From assembly GCA_902491895.1 (NCBI GenBank), contig CABUJH010000053.1, positions 1 through 13,023 on the forward strand: a stretch of DNA of 13,023 nt. The letters run 5' to 3'. The first letter of the stretch is position 1; each line of letters begins with the position of its first letter. Of the stretch, positions 1 to 6,740 are shown piece after piece. This DNA comes from an uncultured Collinsella sp. (GTDB lineage Bacteria; Actinomycetota; Coriobacteriia; Coriobacteriales; Coriobacteriaceae). Position numbers and translations under genes: made by a program. The notes beneath the pieces are model-generated. The model was not told where the DNA came from, did no database searches, and was given only the letters and a program-made list of their open reading frames with translations.

Positions 1-46
1 TGTTGACGCGCCCCCGCAGTGCCCGCTTCCCCCAAGGACAATTATC

Positions 47-73
47 AGTGCAGGTAGATGCCTTGCACTTTTT
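47..73 (+). terminator. Possible Rho-independent terminator of a gene left of the window
   Basis: AGTGCAGG (47-54) can pair with CCTTGCACT (61-69) with one bulged base around a 6-nt loop, and five Ts follow at 69-73. This would end a plus-strand transcript entering from the left. The stem is short and bulged, and no upstream gene is visible to support it. Confidence 0.4.
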
Positions 74-175
74 AGCGAAAAGCCGGCGTGGTTGGAATAT
101 CTCAATTCATCGTAGTAAACCCGCATAGTTTCGTATTTCCAGCATTTCCAAATTCGTCAATACGTCGGCGTTTGC

Positions 176-209
176 AAAAAAGCCCGACCTCCGTAGGAGA
201 TCGGGCTTT
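176..209 (-). terminator. Rho-independent terminator of argS
   Basis: A 9-bp stem (179-187 with 201-209) is extended by four more pairs after one mismatch and closed by a GTA loop. Read on the minus strand it is followed by six Ts (181 down to 176). It lies about 45 nt past the argS stop, the expected place for its terminator. Confidence 0.88.
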
Positions 210-254
210 CAAGGCTTAGTTAAACCAAGTCTGTACGGTCAAATGACTCGCAGA

Positions 255-2108
255 TTACATCTGCTCGGGCGCGGAAACGCCAACGAGGGTGAGCACCAGG
301 GCGAGCGTCACGCGGACGGCATCGCAAGCGGCCAGACGGGCACGCGAAAGCTCGGGGTCGACGGGACGGCCCTCGCTCGGCAGCACCTGGCAGGCAGCAT
401 AGAAGCTGTGGAAGTCGCCGGCGAGCTCCTCGGCAAAGTGCGTCAGACGGAACGGAGCGCGGTCGCGAGCGCAGCTGGCGATGAGGTCGGTGAGCTCGTT
501 GAGCTTACGCGAAAGGGCGAGCTCGGTCGGGTCGGTCAGCAGCGAGTAATCGACGTTCTCACCGATGGCCTTCGCGGCGACGGCCTTCATGCCCATCTCG
601 TCAGCCTGCTCGGGCGTAACGTCGGCGGCACGGCGCAGAATGGAGCACACGCGGGCGTGAGCGTACTGCACGTAGTACACCGGGTTGGAGTTGTCGCGCT
701 TCTTGACGGCCTCGATATCGAAGTCGACCATCTGGTTGGAGCTCTTGGAGATGAGCGTGTAACGGGCAGCGTCGGAGCCGACCTCGTCGACGAGCTCCTG
801 CAGGGTCACCATGGTGCCCTTACGCTTGGACATACGGACGGGCTTGCCGTTGCGCAGCAGGTTGACGAGCTGGCCCAGCAGAACCTCAAACTTGCCGGGG
901 TAACCCAGAGCGTCGCAGACGCAGCGAACGCGCTCGATGTAGCCGTGGTGGTCGGCGCCCCAGATGTCGATGACGTGGTCGACGCGCTGGAACTTATCCC
1001 AGTGATAGGCAACGTCGGAGGCGAAGTAGGTGTACTCGCCGTCGGACTTGATCAGGACGCGGTCCTTGTCATCGCCCAGGTCGGTGGAGCGGAACCACAG
1101 GGCGCCGTCCTTGGTGTAGAGGTAGCCCATCTTGTCGAGCTTCTCAAAAGCGCGGTCGACGGCGGAGGTGCCGGCGGTCTCGCCCTCGGCGTCCTTCACG
1201 TACAGCGAACGCTCGGAGTACCAACGATCGAAGTCACAATTGACGGCGTGGCAGAGGTCGCGCATGTTGTCGACCATCTTCACGTAGCCGCGCTCGCGGA
1301 AGCTCTCCATGCGCTCCTGCGGATCGGCGTTGACCCACTTGTCGCCGTCGGTGCGCCAGAACTCGGCAGCCTCGTCGATGATGTAGTCGCCGCCGTAGGA
1401 ATCCTTGCCCAGGGTCTCGGCAAAGTTGTCCTGATACGGATGGGTCTCGGGATGCTCGTCGTTCTCGTCGGCGACAAAGGCGTCGCGGTCGGCGATCAAG
1501 ATCTTGTGAGCCTCGTCGATATCCACGCCCTGCTTGGCGATGATGTCGGCAAGCTGCATATAGCGCGTGCTGATGGAGTTGCCGAAGGTGTTCATCTGAG
1601 AGCCGTGGTCGTTGATGTAGAACTCACGCTGGATGTCGTAACCGGCGTGGTCCATGACGCGGCAGAGCGAGTCGCCCAGCGCGGCCCAGCGGCCGTGGCC
1701 AATGTGCATGGGGCCGACGGGGTTGGCGGAAACGAACTCGACCTGGGTCTTCAGGCCACCACCGACGTTGGACTTAGCGAAGTCCATGCCCTTCTCGCGA
1801 GCCTCGCCAAAGATGGCATTCTTGACGGCAACGGAGAGGTAGAAGTTGATGAAGCCGGGGCCTGCAATCTCGACCTTCTCAATCGCAGGGTCCTCGGGCA
1901 TATGGGCAACGATGGCCTCGGCGATCTTGCGCGGGGCGCAGTGGGCCAGCTTGGCGGACTTCAGGGCCATGGTAGAGGTCCACTCGCCATGAGAAGTGTC
2001 AGCCGGTCGCTCGATAGCGCAATCGTCAAGTTCAAATGCGGAAAGGTCGCCGGCCTCCTGGGCCGCAGCAAGCGCAGCGCGTACCAGCTCTTCAATCTTC
2101 TCGGGCAT
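255..2108 (-). CDS. argS: Arginyl-tRNA synthetase (EC 6.1.1.19)
   Basis: This cytoplasmic class I aminoacyl-tRNA synthetase charges tRNA-Arg with arginine using ATP. The 617-residue product has the usual order: an N-terminal additional domain that contacts the tRNA (about 1-110), a Rossmann catalytic core with the HIGH signature (HIGH at 135-138) and a KMSKS-type loop (MSKRKG, 426-431), then the helical DALR anticodon-binding domain (about 475-617, starting near YVQYAHARV). The size is normal for bacterial ArgRS. I chose the ATG at 2108 rather than an in-frame start near 2198 because AAGGAGG lies 4 nt upstream and family similarity begins at MPEKIEE. The gene appears monocistronic: it has its own promoter and terminator, and carD diverges from it. 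No disruption is visible. Confidence 0.97.
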   Translation of the reverse strand: MPEKIEELVRAALAAAQEAGDLSAFELDDCAIERPADTSHGEWTSTMALKSAKLAHCAPRKIAEAIVAHMPEDPAIEKVEIAGPGFINFYLSVAVKNAIFGEAREKGMDFAKSNVGGGLKTQVEFVSANPVGPMHIGHGRWAALGDSLCRVMDHAGYDIQREFYINDHGSQMNTFGNSISTRYMQLADIIAKQGVDIDEAHKILIADRDAFVADENDEHPETHPYQDNFAETLGKDSYGGDYIIDEAAEFWRTDGDKWVNADPQERMESFRERGYVKMVDNMRDLCHAVNCDFDRWYSERSLYVKDAEGETAGTSAVDRAFEKLDKMGYLYTKDGALWFRSTDLGDDKDRVLIKSDGEYTYFASDVAYHWDKFQRVDHVIDIWGADHHGYIERVRCVCDALGYPGKFEVLLGQLVNLLRNGKPVRMSKRKGTMVTLQELVDEVGSDAARYTLISKSSNQMVDFDIEAVKKRDNSNPVYYVQYAHARVCSILRRAADVTPEQADEMGMKAVAAKAIGENVDYSLLTDPTELALSRKLNELTDLIASCARDRAPFRLTHFAEELAGDFHSFYAACQVLPSEGRPVDPELSRARLAACDAVRVTLALVLTLVGVSAPEQM

Positions 2109-2175
2109 AGATCCTCCTTGTGTTAAAGCCCCCGAGCTCTTGGTCACTCGTAGGGCAAAAGCCAGAGTTTGTAGC

Positions 2176-2204
2176 ACTCTATCACAAGCGACGGGCACTG
2201 TCGC
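2176..2204 (-). promoter_or_regulatory. Probable argS promoter (extended -10)
   Basis: On the minus strand GCGACA (2199-2204, 4 of 6 matches to the -35 consensus) is followed after exactly 17 nt by TAGAGT (2176-2181, 4 of 6). The -10 is preceded by TG plus one base, an extended -10. Transcription would start near 2169, leaving a leader of about 60 nt before argS. This is inferred from sequence only. Confidence 0.5.
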
Positions 2205-2224
2205 AGGGTAAAGCTAATAGATAT

Positions 2225-2299
2225 TGCATATGCACAAAAATGACTACAGCTTGTATGGAGTCACTCAAAGATGCCAGTCTGCCTGCAGATTATGCAGGC
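2225..2299. promoter_or_regulatory. TGCA-centred dyads between argS and carD
   Basis: Two perfect dyads lie in the divergent gap. TGCATATGCA occupies 2225-2234. GCCTGCA (2281-2287) is mirrored by TGCAGGC (2293-2299) across a 5-nt spacer. Neither has a T-tract, so they look more like operators than terminators. The half-site CCTGCATAA, present on the minus strand at 2298-2290, recurs on the plus strand at 2375-2383, about 33 nt upstream of the candidate carD -10. The rest of the 342-bp gap (2109-2450) shows only the promoter candidates listed separately; I see no small gene there. Confidence 0.35.
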
Positions 2300-2407
2300 G
2301 TTGAAAATTCATAAAGGTGTGAATGAGCTGCGTCTGTTATCGAATACTCTTACCTATCAGAGTTGTGTGCTTTTCCTGCATAAAGTAAGGGTTTGCGCAC
2401 GTCAGCG

Positions 2408-2416
2408 TGTTATTCT
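2408..2416 (+). promoter_or_regulatory. Possible carD promoter (extended -10)
   Basis: TG at 2408-2409, one base, then TATTCT (2411-2416, 4 of 6 matches) form an extended -10 about 35 nt before the carD start. No convincing -35 lies at normal spacing; TTGCGC at 2393-2398 is too close. Transcription would start near 2423. Confidence 0.4.
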
Positions 2417-2450
2417 AGACATACGTAAATTCGTATAAGTTGGAGGTAGC

Positions 2451-2936
2451 ATGTTCTCAATCGGTCAACACGTCATTCATCCGGGCCAGGGAGTCTGCAC
2501 CGTCGTCGGTTTTAGGGACGACACACCGCAGCCCATGCTGCTGCTCGAGACCAAGCAGGGACATGCGCAGACGATCCTCATGTACCCCGTGGCGCAGGCC
2601 GACCGTTTGCACGCCGCTATCTCGCAGCAAGATGCCGAGCACCTGCTGAGCCACTATGACGAGCTGGAGTGCGACACCTTTACCGAGCGCAACAGCTCAC
2701 TTGAGGAGACGCACTTTAAGCAGCAGCTCAAGCTTGGCGCGCCCGAGACGGTCCGCGTGGCAAAGACCATGATGCACCGCATTCGCCAGGCCGAGGAAGC
2801 TGATAAAAAGCCCAGCTCCTACTACATGCGCGTACTCAAGGAGGCCAAGCGCCGCTCCATCGAGGAGTTCGCCGTGGCCCTTGGCGTCACCGAGGAGGCC
2901 GCCGAAGCTCGCCTAGCCCAAGCCGCCCTCAACTAA
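2451..2936 (+). CDS. CarD-family RNA polymerase-binding transcription regulator
   Basis: The 161-residue protein begins MFSIGQHVIHPGQGVC, the hallmark of the CarD/CdnL/TRCF RNA-polymerase-interaction domain, a small beta fold (about residues 1-60) that binds the beta subunit lobe. The remainder (about 65-161) is predicted mostly helical, ending in a segment rich in Arg, Lys and Glu, as in CarD-type C-terminal domains. Known family members stabilise the open promoter complex, particularly at rRNA promoters. The ATG follows TTGGAGGT with 3-4 nt spacing. The protein contains no tryptophan, so the Trp that wedges into the promoter minor groove in mycobacterial CarD is missing; its mechanism may differ. 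A hairpin repeat 13 nt after the stop probably ends the transcript. The family is clear, the target genes are not. Confidence 0.9.
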   Translation: MFSIGQHVIHPGQGVCTVVGFRDDTPQPMLLLETKQGHAQTILMYPVAQADRLHAAISQQDAEHLLSHYDELECDTFTERNSSLEETHFKQQLKLGAPETVRVAKTMMHRIRQAEEADKKPSSYYMRVLKEAKRRSIEEFAVALGVTEEAAEARLAQAALN

Positions 2937-2948
2937 CCCATCCGCGCC

Positions 2949-2989
2949 AAAACCACCACAAAGGGGACAGGCACCTTTGTGGTGGTTTT
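2949..2989 (+). repeat. Hairpin repeat copy 1, also a likely terminator after carD
   Basis: A perfect 16-bp inverted repeat (2949-2964 with 2974-2989) encloses the 9-nt loop GGACAGGCA. The right arm ends in TTTT followed by CTTGTTC, so it would terminate plus-strand transcripts; the left arm gives TTTT on the other strand, so it could work both ways. It is nearly identical to the copy at 3660-3699, which shows it is a dispersed element rather than only a local terminator. Confidence 0.88.
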
Positions 2990-3043
2990 CTTGTTCTAGT
3001 AGTATTCATTCTTATCGATACCCACGAGCACAAGGAGTCTCTT

Positions 3044-3643
3044 ATGGCAGAGCCGCTTACCGCCGGAATCACCCGCGACCGCGCGTTCGAACTGCTCAAC
3101 GAACATAACAAGGACCCGTTCCACATCACCCATGGCGAGACGGTCGAGGGCACTATGCGCTACTTTGCGCGCGAGTTCGACCCCGAGAACGAGGAGTTTT
3201 GGGGCATCGTCGGTCTGCTGCACGACCTGGATTGGGAGGAGCATGAGGACGACCCCATGAACCACACCATCTATGCTGCCGAGATTCTTGAGGGCGAAGG
3301 TGCGTCTCCCGAGCTCATTCGCGCCATCCAGACGCACACGTCGGACTTCAACACCTCGCTGCCCAAGCCCGAGCTGCAGATGGAAAAGATCCTGTTTGCC
3401 TGCGATGAGCTCACCGGCCTGATCGGCGCTGCAGTCATCATGCGCCCGAGCAAGAGCGTTATGGACTTTACGACCAAGTCGCTCAAGAAGAAGTTCAAGG
3501 ACAAGCGCTTTGCCGCCGGCTGCTCGCGCGACGTGATTTCGCAGGGCGCCGAGATGTTGGGCTGGGAGCTCCCCGAGCTCTTTGACCGCACCATCGCGGC
3601 CATGCAGTCCTTCGCCCCCGACCGCGATACCTTCCAGGCCTAA
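3044..3643 (+). CDS. HD-domain phosphohydrolase, substrate unknown
   Basis: The 199-residue protein is a small single-domain member of the HD superfamily of metal-dependent phosphohydrolases. The expected metal ligands are visible in order: His30, the His60-Asp61 pair in LLHDLDWE, His98 in IQTHTSDF and Asp121 in FACDELTG. Family members act on nucleotides, cyclic nucleotides or other phosphate esters; nothing here fixes the substrate. There is no signal peptide or membrane segment, so it should be cytoplasmic. AAGGAG (3032-3037) lies 6 nt before the ATG. Because a terminator-like repeat separates it from carD, it needs its own promoter; only 54 nt are available and I see just a weak candidate (TTGTTC at 2991 with TATCGA at 3013). 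It is flanked by near-identical direct copies of the hairpin repeat, so it resembles a discrete cassette. Confidence 0.88.
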   Translation: MAEPLTAGITRDRAFELLNEHNKDPFHITHGETVEGTMRYFAREFDPENEEFWGIVGLLHDLDWEEHEDDPMNHTIYAAEILEGEGASPELIRAIQTHTSDFNTSLPKPELQMEKILFACDELTGLIGAAVIMRPSKSVMDFTTKSLKKKFKDKRFAAGCSRDVISQGAEMLGWELPELFDRTIAAMQSFAPDRDTFQA

Positions 3644-3659
3644 CCGCCCACGCCACCTT

Positions 3660-3699
3660 AAACCACCACATAGGGGACAGGTACCTTTGTGGTGGTTTT
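3660..3699. repeat. Hairpin repeat copy 2, likely bidirectional terminator
   Basis: This is the second copy of the 2949-2989 element, in the same orientation. It differs at the base after ACCACCACA (T for A), which makes one mismatch in the stem, and at one loop base (GGACAGGTA). It lies between the convergent HD gene and proA, 16 nt after one stop and 14 nt from the other, and has TTTT on the right and AAA on the left. It probably ends transcription from both sides. Confidence 0.85.
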
Positions 3700-3713
3700 C
3701 GTTTACGAGGGGT

Positions 3714-5000
3714 TTAGGGGCGGACCTGGCCGGCGCCTCGAAGCTTGTATTTGTAGGTGGTGAGGGCCTCGGCGGCAAAGGGGCCGCGGGCGTGGAGCTT
3801 TTGGGTCGAGATGCCGATCTCGGCGCCCAGGCCAAACTCGCCGCCGTCAGTAAAGCGCGTGCTGGCGTTGGCGTACACGGCCGAGGCATCGACCGCATCC
3901 AGGAAGCGCTCGCAAGCATCCGTATCCTCGGCAACGATGGCCTCGGAGTGCATCGTGCCGTAGCGATTGATGTGTGCGATGGCCTCGTCCTCGTCTGCTA
4001 CGACCTTCACGCTCATCTCGAGCGCCAGGTACTCGCGACCCCAGTCCTCCTCAGTTGCGGCGACGTAGTCATCGCCCTCCACAAAGCCGGCGTCGGCGCA
4101 CGCGGCGCACGTGGCCTCGTCGCCGTGAATGAGCACGCCGTGGTCGTGCAGCACGGCAACGACCGCAGGCAAAAACGCATCGGCCACAGCATGGTCGACC
4201 AGCAGCGACTCGGCGGCATTGCACACGCCTACGCGCTGGGTCTTGGCATTAACGATAATGTTGAGCGCCTTATCAAAGTCGGCGGATTCATGCACGTAGA
4301 TGTGGCAGTTGCCCGTGCCCGTCTCGATCACCGGCACAAGCGACTCGCGCACGCAGCGCTGGATCAGGCCTGCACCGCCGCGCGGAATGAGTACGTCGAC
4401 AACGCCGCGGAGCTTCATGAGCTCGCCAGTGGCCTCGCGGTCGGTGGACTCGATCATCGACACGGCCTCGCGCGGGAAACCCTTGGCCTCGAGCGCATCG
4501 GCCAGCAGCTCGGCGATCATGGCACACGAGTGATAGGCCAGCGAGCCGCCGCGCAGAATGCAGGCGTTGCCGGTACGGATGCAGATGCCTGCGGCGTCGG
4601 CCGTCACGTTGGGGCGCGCCTCGTAGACCATAGCGACCAGGCCCAACGGCACACTCACACGGGTCAGGTCCACGCCGCTTGCAAGCACGCGGTGGTCGAG
4701 CACGCAGCCAACGGGATCGGGCAGCTCGGCGAGCTTTTCCAGGCCGGCGGCCATGCCCTCGACGCGCTCGGGCGTCAGCAGCAGGCGATCGAGCAGTCCG
4801 GCCGAGGTACCCGCATCGCGCGCAGCGGACATATCGAGCTCGTTGGCGGCGACGATGGAGTCGACACCGTTGCGCAGTGCTGCGGCCATGGCGCGCACGG
4901 CCTCCTGGCGCTGCTCGTTGCTCGCCGTGGCAAGCGAGGCCGACGCTGCCTTGGCGGCAACGGCAAGATCATGGACATACGTGGCTATATCGACCGACAT
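3714..5000 (-). CDS. proA: Glutamate-5-semialdehyde dehydrogenase (gamma-glutamyl phosphate reductase, EC 1.2.1.41)
   Basis: ProA performs the second step of proline synthesis, the NADPH-dependent reduction of gamma-glutamyl phosphate to glutamate-5-semialdehyde, in the cytoplasm. The 428-residue product has the aldehyde dehydrogenase superfamily fold and the ProA-specific motifs: VYEARPNVTADA (125-136), RGGSLAY (150-156), IPRGGAGLI (205-213) and the catalytic cysteine Cys260 in RVGVCNAAESL. The length is typical. The ATG at 5000 is preceded by AGGAG and AAAGGG at about 12 and 6 nt. Its partner ProB is encoded on the same strand but 1.7 kb upstream, with a convergent hydrolase gene between, so the two are not a compact proBA operon. 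The leader is shared with the divergent hydrolase (112 bp). The repeat at 3660-3699 probably terminates it. Confidence 0.97.
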   Translation of the reverse strand: MSVDIATYVHDLAVAAKAASASLATASNEQRQEAVRAMAAALRNGVDSIVAANELDMSAARDAGTSAGLLDRLLLTPERVEGMAAGLEKLAELPDPVGCVLDHRVLASGVDLTRVSVPLGLVAMVYEARPNVTADAAGICIRTGNACILRGGSLAYHSCAMIAELLADALEAKGFPREAVSMIESTDREATGELMKLRGVVDVLIPRGGAGLIQRCVRESLVPVIETGTGNCHIYVHESADFDKALNIIVNAKTQRVGVCNAAESLLVDHAVADAFLPAVVAVLHDHGVLIHGDEATCAACADAGFVEGDDYVAATEEDWGREYLALEMSVKVVADEDEAIAHINRYGTMHSEAIVAEDTDACERFLDAVDASAVYANASTRFTDGGEFGLGAEIGISTQKLHARGPFAAEALTTYKYKLRGAGQVRP

Positions 5001-5043
5001 GGGCGGCCCTTTCTCCTAGAAGTTTGCAACCATGGTAGCCGAT

Positions 5044-5074
5044 TTGCGCATGGCCTCGCCCGCGGCGGTAGAAT
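5044..5074 (+). promoter_or_regulatory. Possible promoter of the proline-iminopeptidase-like gene
   Basis: TTGCGC (5044-5049) and TAGAAT (5069-5074, 5 of 6 matches to the -10 consensus) are separated by 19 nt, longer than ideal. They lie 39-69 nt before the chosen start. The good -10 is the main support. Confidence 0.3.
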
Positions 5075-5112
5075 TGGTCAACCCGAAACACCGCAACGAA
5101 CGGAAGACTCAC

Positions 5113-6531
5113 ATGGCCCTCATCACTTCGTACCACGTCCCCGGCCTTTACGTCGAGGACCACAGCATCGACGTCCCCCTTGACTGGCGCGGCCTGGAGC
5201 CGATGCTCCTGGCCGTCGGCAGCACCATGCGCCGCGGCGCTATGCCGGCACCCATCGCCGGCGCGCCCGAGAGCATCAAGCTCTTCTACCGCGTGGTTTG
5301 CGCGCCCGACCGCATCAACGACGATCTGCCGCTGCTCCTGTTTTTGCAGGGCGGCCCCGGCGGCGAGAGCCCGCGTCCGCTGTCGCCCACAAGCGACGGC
5401 TGGATCGAGGAGGCCGTCAAGCACTTCCGCGTGGTCCTTCCCGACCAGCGCGGCACCGGACGCAGTAGCTGCGTGGACGGACGCACGATCAAGGCACTGG
5501 GTGATCGCGCAACGGCCGCCGGCGCCGATACAGCACGCTCGCAGGCGGACTTCCTCAAGCGCCACCTCGCCAGCTCCATCGTGCGCGATTTTGAATACCT
5601 GCGACTGGTGGGCTTTGGCGGCAAGCCGTGGGTCACGCTCGGCCAGAGCTACGGCGGCTTTTTGACGCTGAGCTATCTGTCGCTCTTCCCCGAGGGCGTG
5701 ACGGCAAGCTTTACCTGCGGCGGCATTCCGCACGTGCCGGCGAGCGCCAGCGAGGTCTACGCGCACACCTTCCCGCGCATGGCCGCCAAGACGCAGCAGT
5801 ATTATGACCGCTACCCCGCTGACGTCGACCGCGTGGCAGCCCTGGCCGATGCGCTCGAGGCCCAGAAGCCCGTGCTGCCCGACGGCTCGCCGATGACGGT
5901 CGAGCGCCTACAGCTCATGGGCAGCGACTTTGGCATGAAGCCGAGCTTTGAACGCATGCATTGGATTATCGATCACGCTTTTGTTGACGGCGACGGCACG
6001 CTGACCTGCGGCGCCTCGGTATCTGACAGCTTTTTGATGCGCGCCTTCGAGCGCACCAACACGCGTACAAACCCGCTGTACTGGACGTTACAGGAGTTCA
6101 TCTACGCCGACGGCGACACCATGCCCATTCGCTGGGCCGCGGCAGAAGAGAAGGCCCATCGTGCCGAGTTCGACACGCTCGCGCGTCCGCTCATGTTTAC
6201 CGGCGAGGCCATGTTCCCGTGGATGTTCGAGCAGATGCCCGAGCTCAAGCCCTTCAAGCCCGCCATGGACCTGCTGATGGAAGACACCAGCTGGGACAAG
6301 ATCTACGACCCGCAGCGACTGGCGTGCAACGAGGTGCCCCTGCAGGCCGCGGTGTATTTCGACGACATGTACGTGGATTCGGGCCTACAGCTCGATACGC
6401 TCAGCCGCGTGGGCAACTCGCACGCCTGGGTGACCAACGAGTTCGAGCACGACGGCCTGCACGGCAGCGTGGTGTTCAAGCCCCTCTTCGACGAAGCCCT
6501 CAACCGCGGAGACCTGCGCCGGATCTTCTAA
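5113..6531 (+). CDS. Alpha/beta hydrolase, peptidase family S33 (probable proline iminopeptidase)
   Basis: The 472-residue protein has the S33 alpha/beta hydrolase signatures: QGGPGGESP (79-87), the oxyanion-hole motif typical of prolyl aminopeptidases; DQRGTGRS (111-118); and the nucleophile elbow GQSYGG (177-182) with Ser179. His450 in DGLHGS is the likely catalytic histidine, and an Asp in YFDDMYVD (415-422) the likely acid. S33 enzymes of this type remove N-terminal proline from peptides, releasing free proline. No signal peptide is seen, so it is likely cytoplasmic. I prefer the ATG at 5113, where GGAAG lies about 6 nt upstream and similarity begins, over an in-frame start at 5032. It diverges from proA and converges on proB, a setting that fits a role in proline supply. 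Exact substrate specificity is inferred; a broader peptidase or esterase role is possible. Confidence 0.88.
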   Translation: MALITSYHVPGLYVEDHSIDVPLDWRGLEPMLLAVGSTMRRGAMPAPIAGAPESIKLFYRVVCAPDRINDDLPLLLFLQGGPGGESPRPLSPTSDGWIEEAVKHFRVVLPDQRGTGRSSCVDGRTIKALGDRATAAGADTARSQADFLKRHLASSIVRDFEYLRLVGFGGKPWVTLGQSYGGFLTLSYLSLFPEGVTASFTCGGIPHVPASASEVYAHTFPRMAAKTQQYYDRYPADVDRVAALADALEAQKPVLPDGSPMTVERLQLMGSDFGMKPSFERMHWIIDHAFVDGDGTLTCGASVSDSFLMRAFERTNTRTNPLYWTLQEFIYADGDTMPIRWAAAEEKAHRAEFDTLARPLMFTGEAMFPWMFEQMPELKPFKPAMDLLMEDTSWDKIYDPQRLACNEVPLQAAVYFDDMYVDSGLQLDTLSRVGNSHAWVTNEFEHDGLHGSVVFKPLFDEALNRGDLRRIF

Positions 6532-6540
6532 CAAAAGAGA

Positions 6541-6597
6541 GTCCCCACCTGCCGGCACAAAAAGAACGTCCCCAAGTGCCGAACAAGTGCCGGCAAC
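6541..6597. repeat. GGGGAC-type repeat with inverted and direct subrepeats
   Basis: Just after the hydrolase stop, GTCCCCACCTGCC (6541-6553) is repeated as GTCCCCAAGTGCC (6568-6580). TGCCGGCAC (6550-6558) is mirrored by GTGCCGGCA (6587-6595), a perfect 9-bp inverted repeat with a 28-nt spacer. AAGTGCCG occurs twice in tandem. On the minus strand the unit contains two GGGGAC blocks, the same core found in the loops of the repeats at 2949 and 3660. It looks like a degenerate REP-type element and may help terminate the hydrolase transcript. Confidence 0.6.
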
Positions 6598-6628
6598 GAC
6601 AATGCCGCAGGTAGAGAACGGAAAGCGA

Positions 6629-6726
6629 AAACGCCCCTAAGCGAGCAAGGTGACGTGAAATAGAAGGGCATTGACCTTTTGGTCATACCCGACGATTGAA
6701 CGTCAGATTGCCGCTTAGGGGCGTTT
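6629..6726 (-). other. 98-nt nested hairpin between convergent genes; possible proB terminator, small RNA or miniature element
   Basis: The outer stem is a perfect 15-bp inverted repeat (6629-6643 with 6712-6726). Inside it, GCAA (6645-6648) pairs with TTGC (6708-6711), TGACGT (6651-6656) with ACGTCA (6700-6705), GGG (6666-6668) with CCC (6688-6690), and TGACC (6672-6676) with GGTCA (6681-6685) around a TTTT tetraloop. A symmetrical 9 by 9 internal loop of purine-rich sequence separates the last two blocks. The structure starts 14 nt past the proB stop. On the minus strand it ends GGGGCGTTTT, so it may terminate proB. The layered pairing is more than a terminator needs. Confidence 0.7.
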
Positions 6727-6740
6727 GCAGCGTCAATTGG

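Noticed and set aside
243..2126. 627-codon open frame on the plus strand opposite argS
   Set aside because: It lies wholly antisense to a clear arginyl-tRNA synthetase. Its Val, Gly, Ala and His-rich composition is typical of the complement of GC-rich coding DNA, and it shows no recognisable domain or ribosome binding site.
2949..3699. CRISPR-like interpretation of the two repeats
   Set aside because: There are only two copies, 710 bp apart, with a whole gene between them and no cas genes; they are hairpin repeats and terminators.
3582..5183. 533-codon open frame on the plus strand opposite proA
   Set aside because: Antisense shadow of proA that also runs across the intergenic repeat and the HD gene end; low-complexity composition and no family match.
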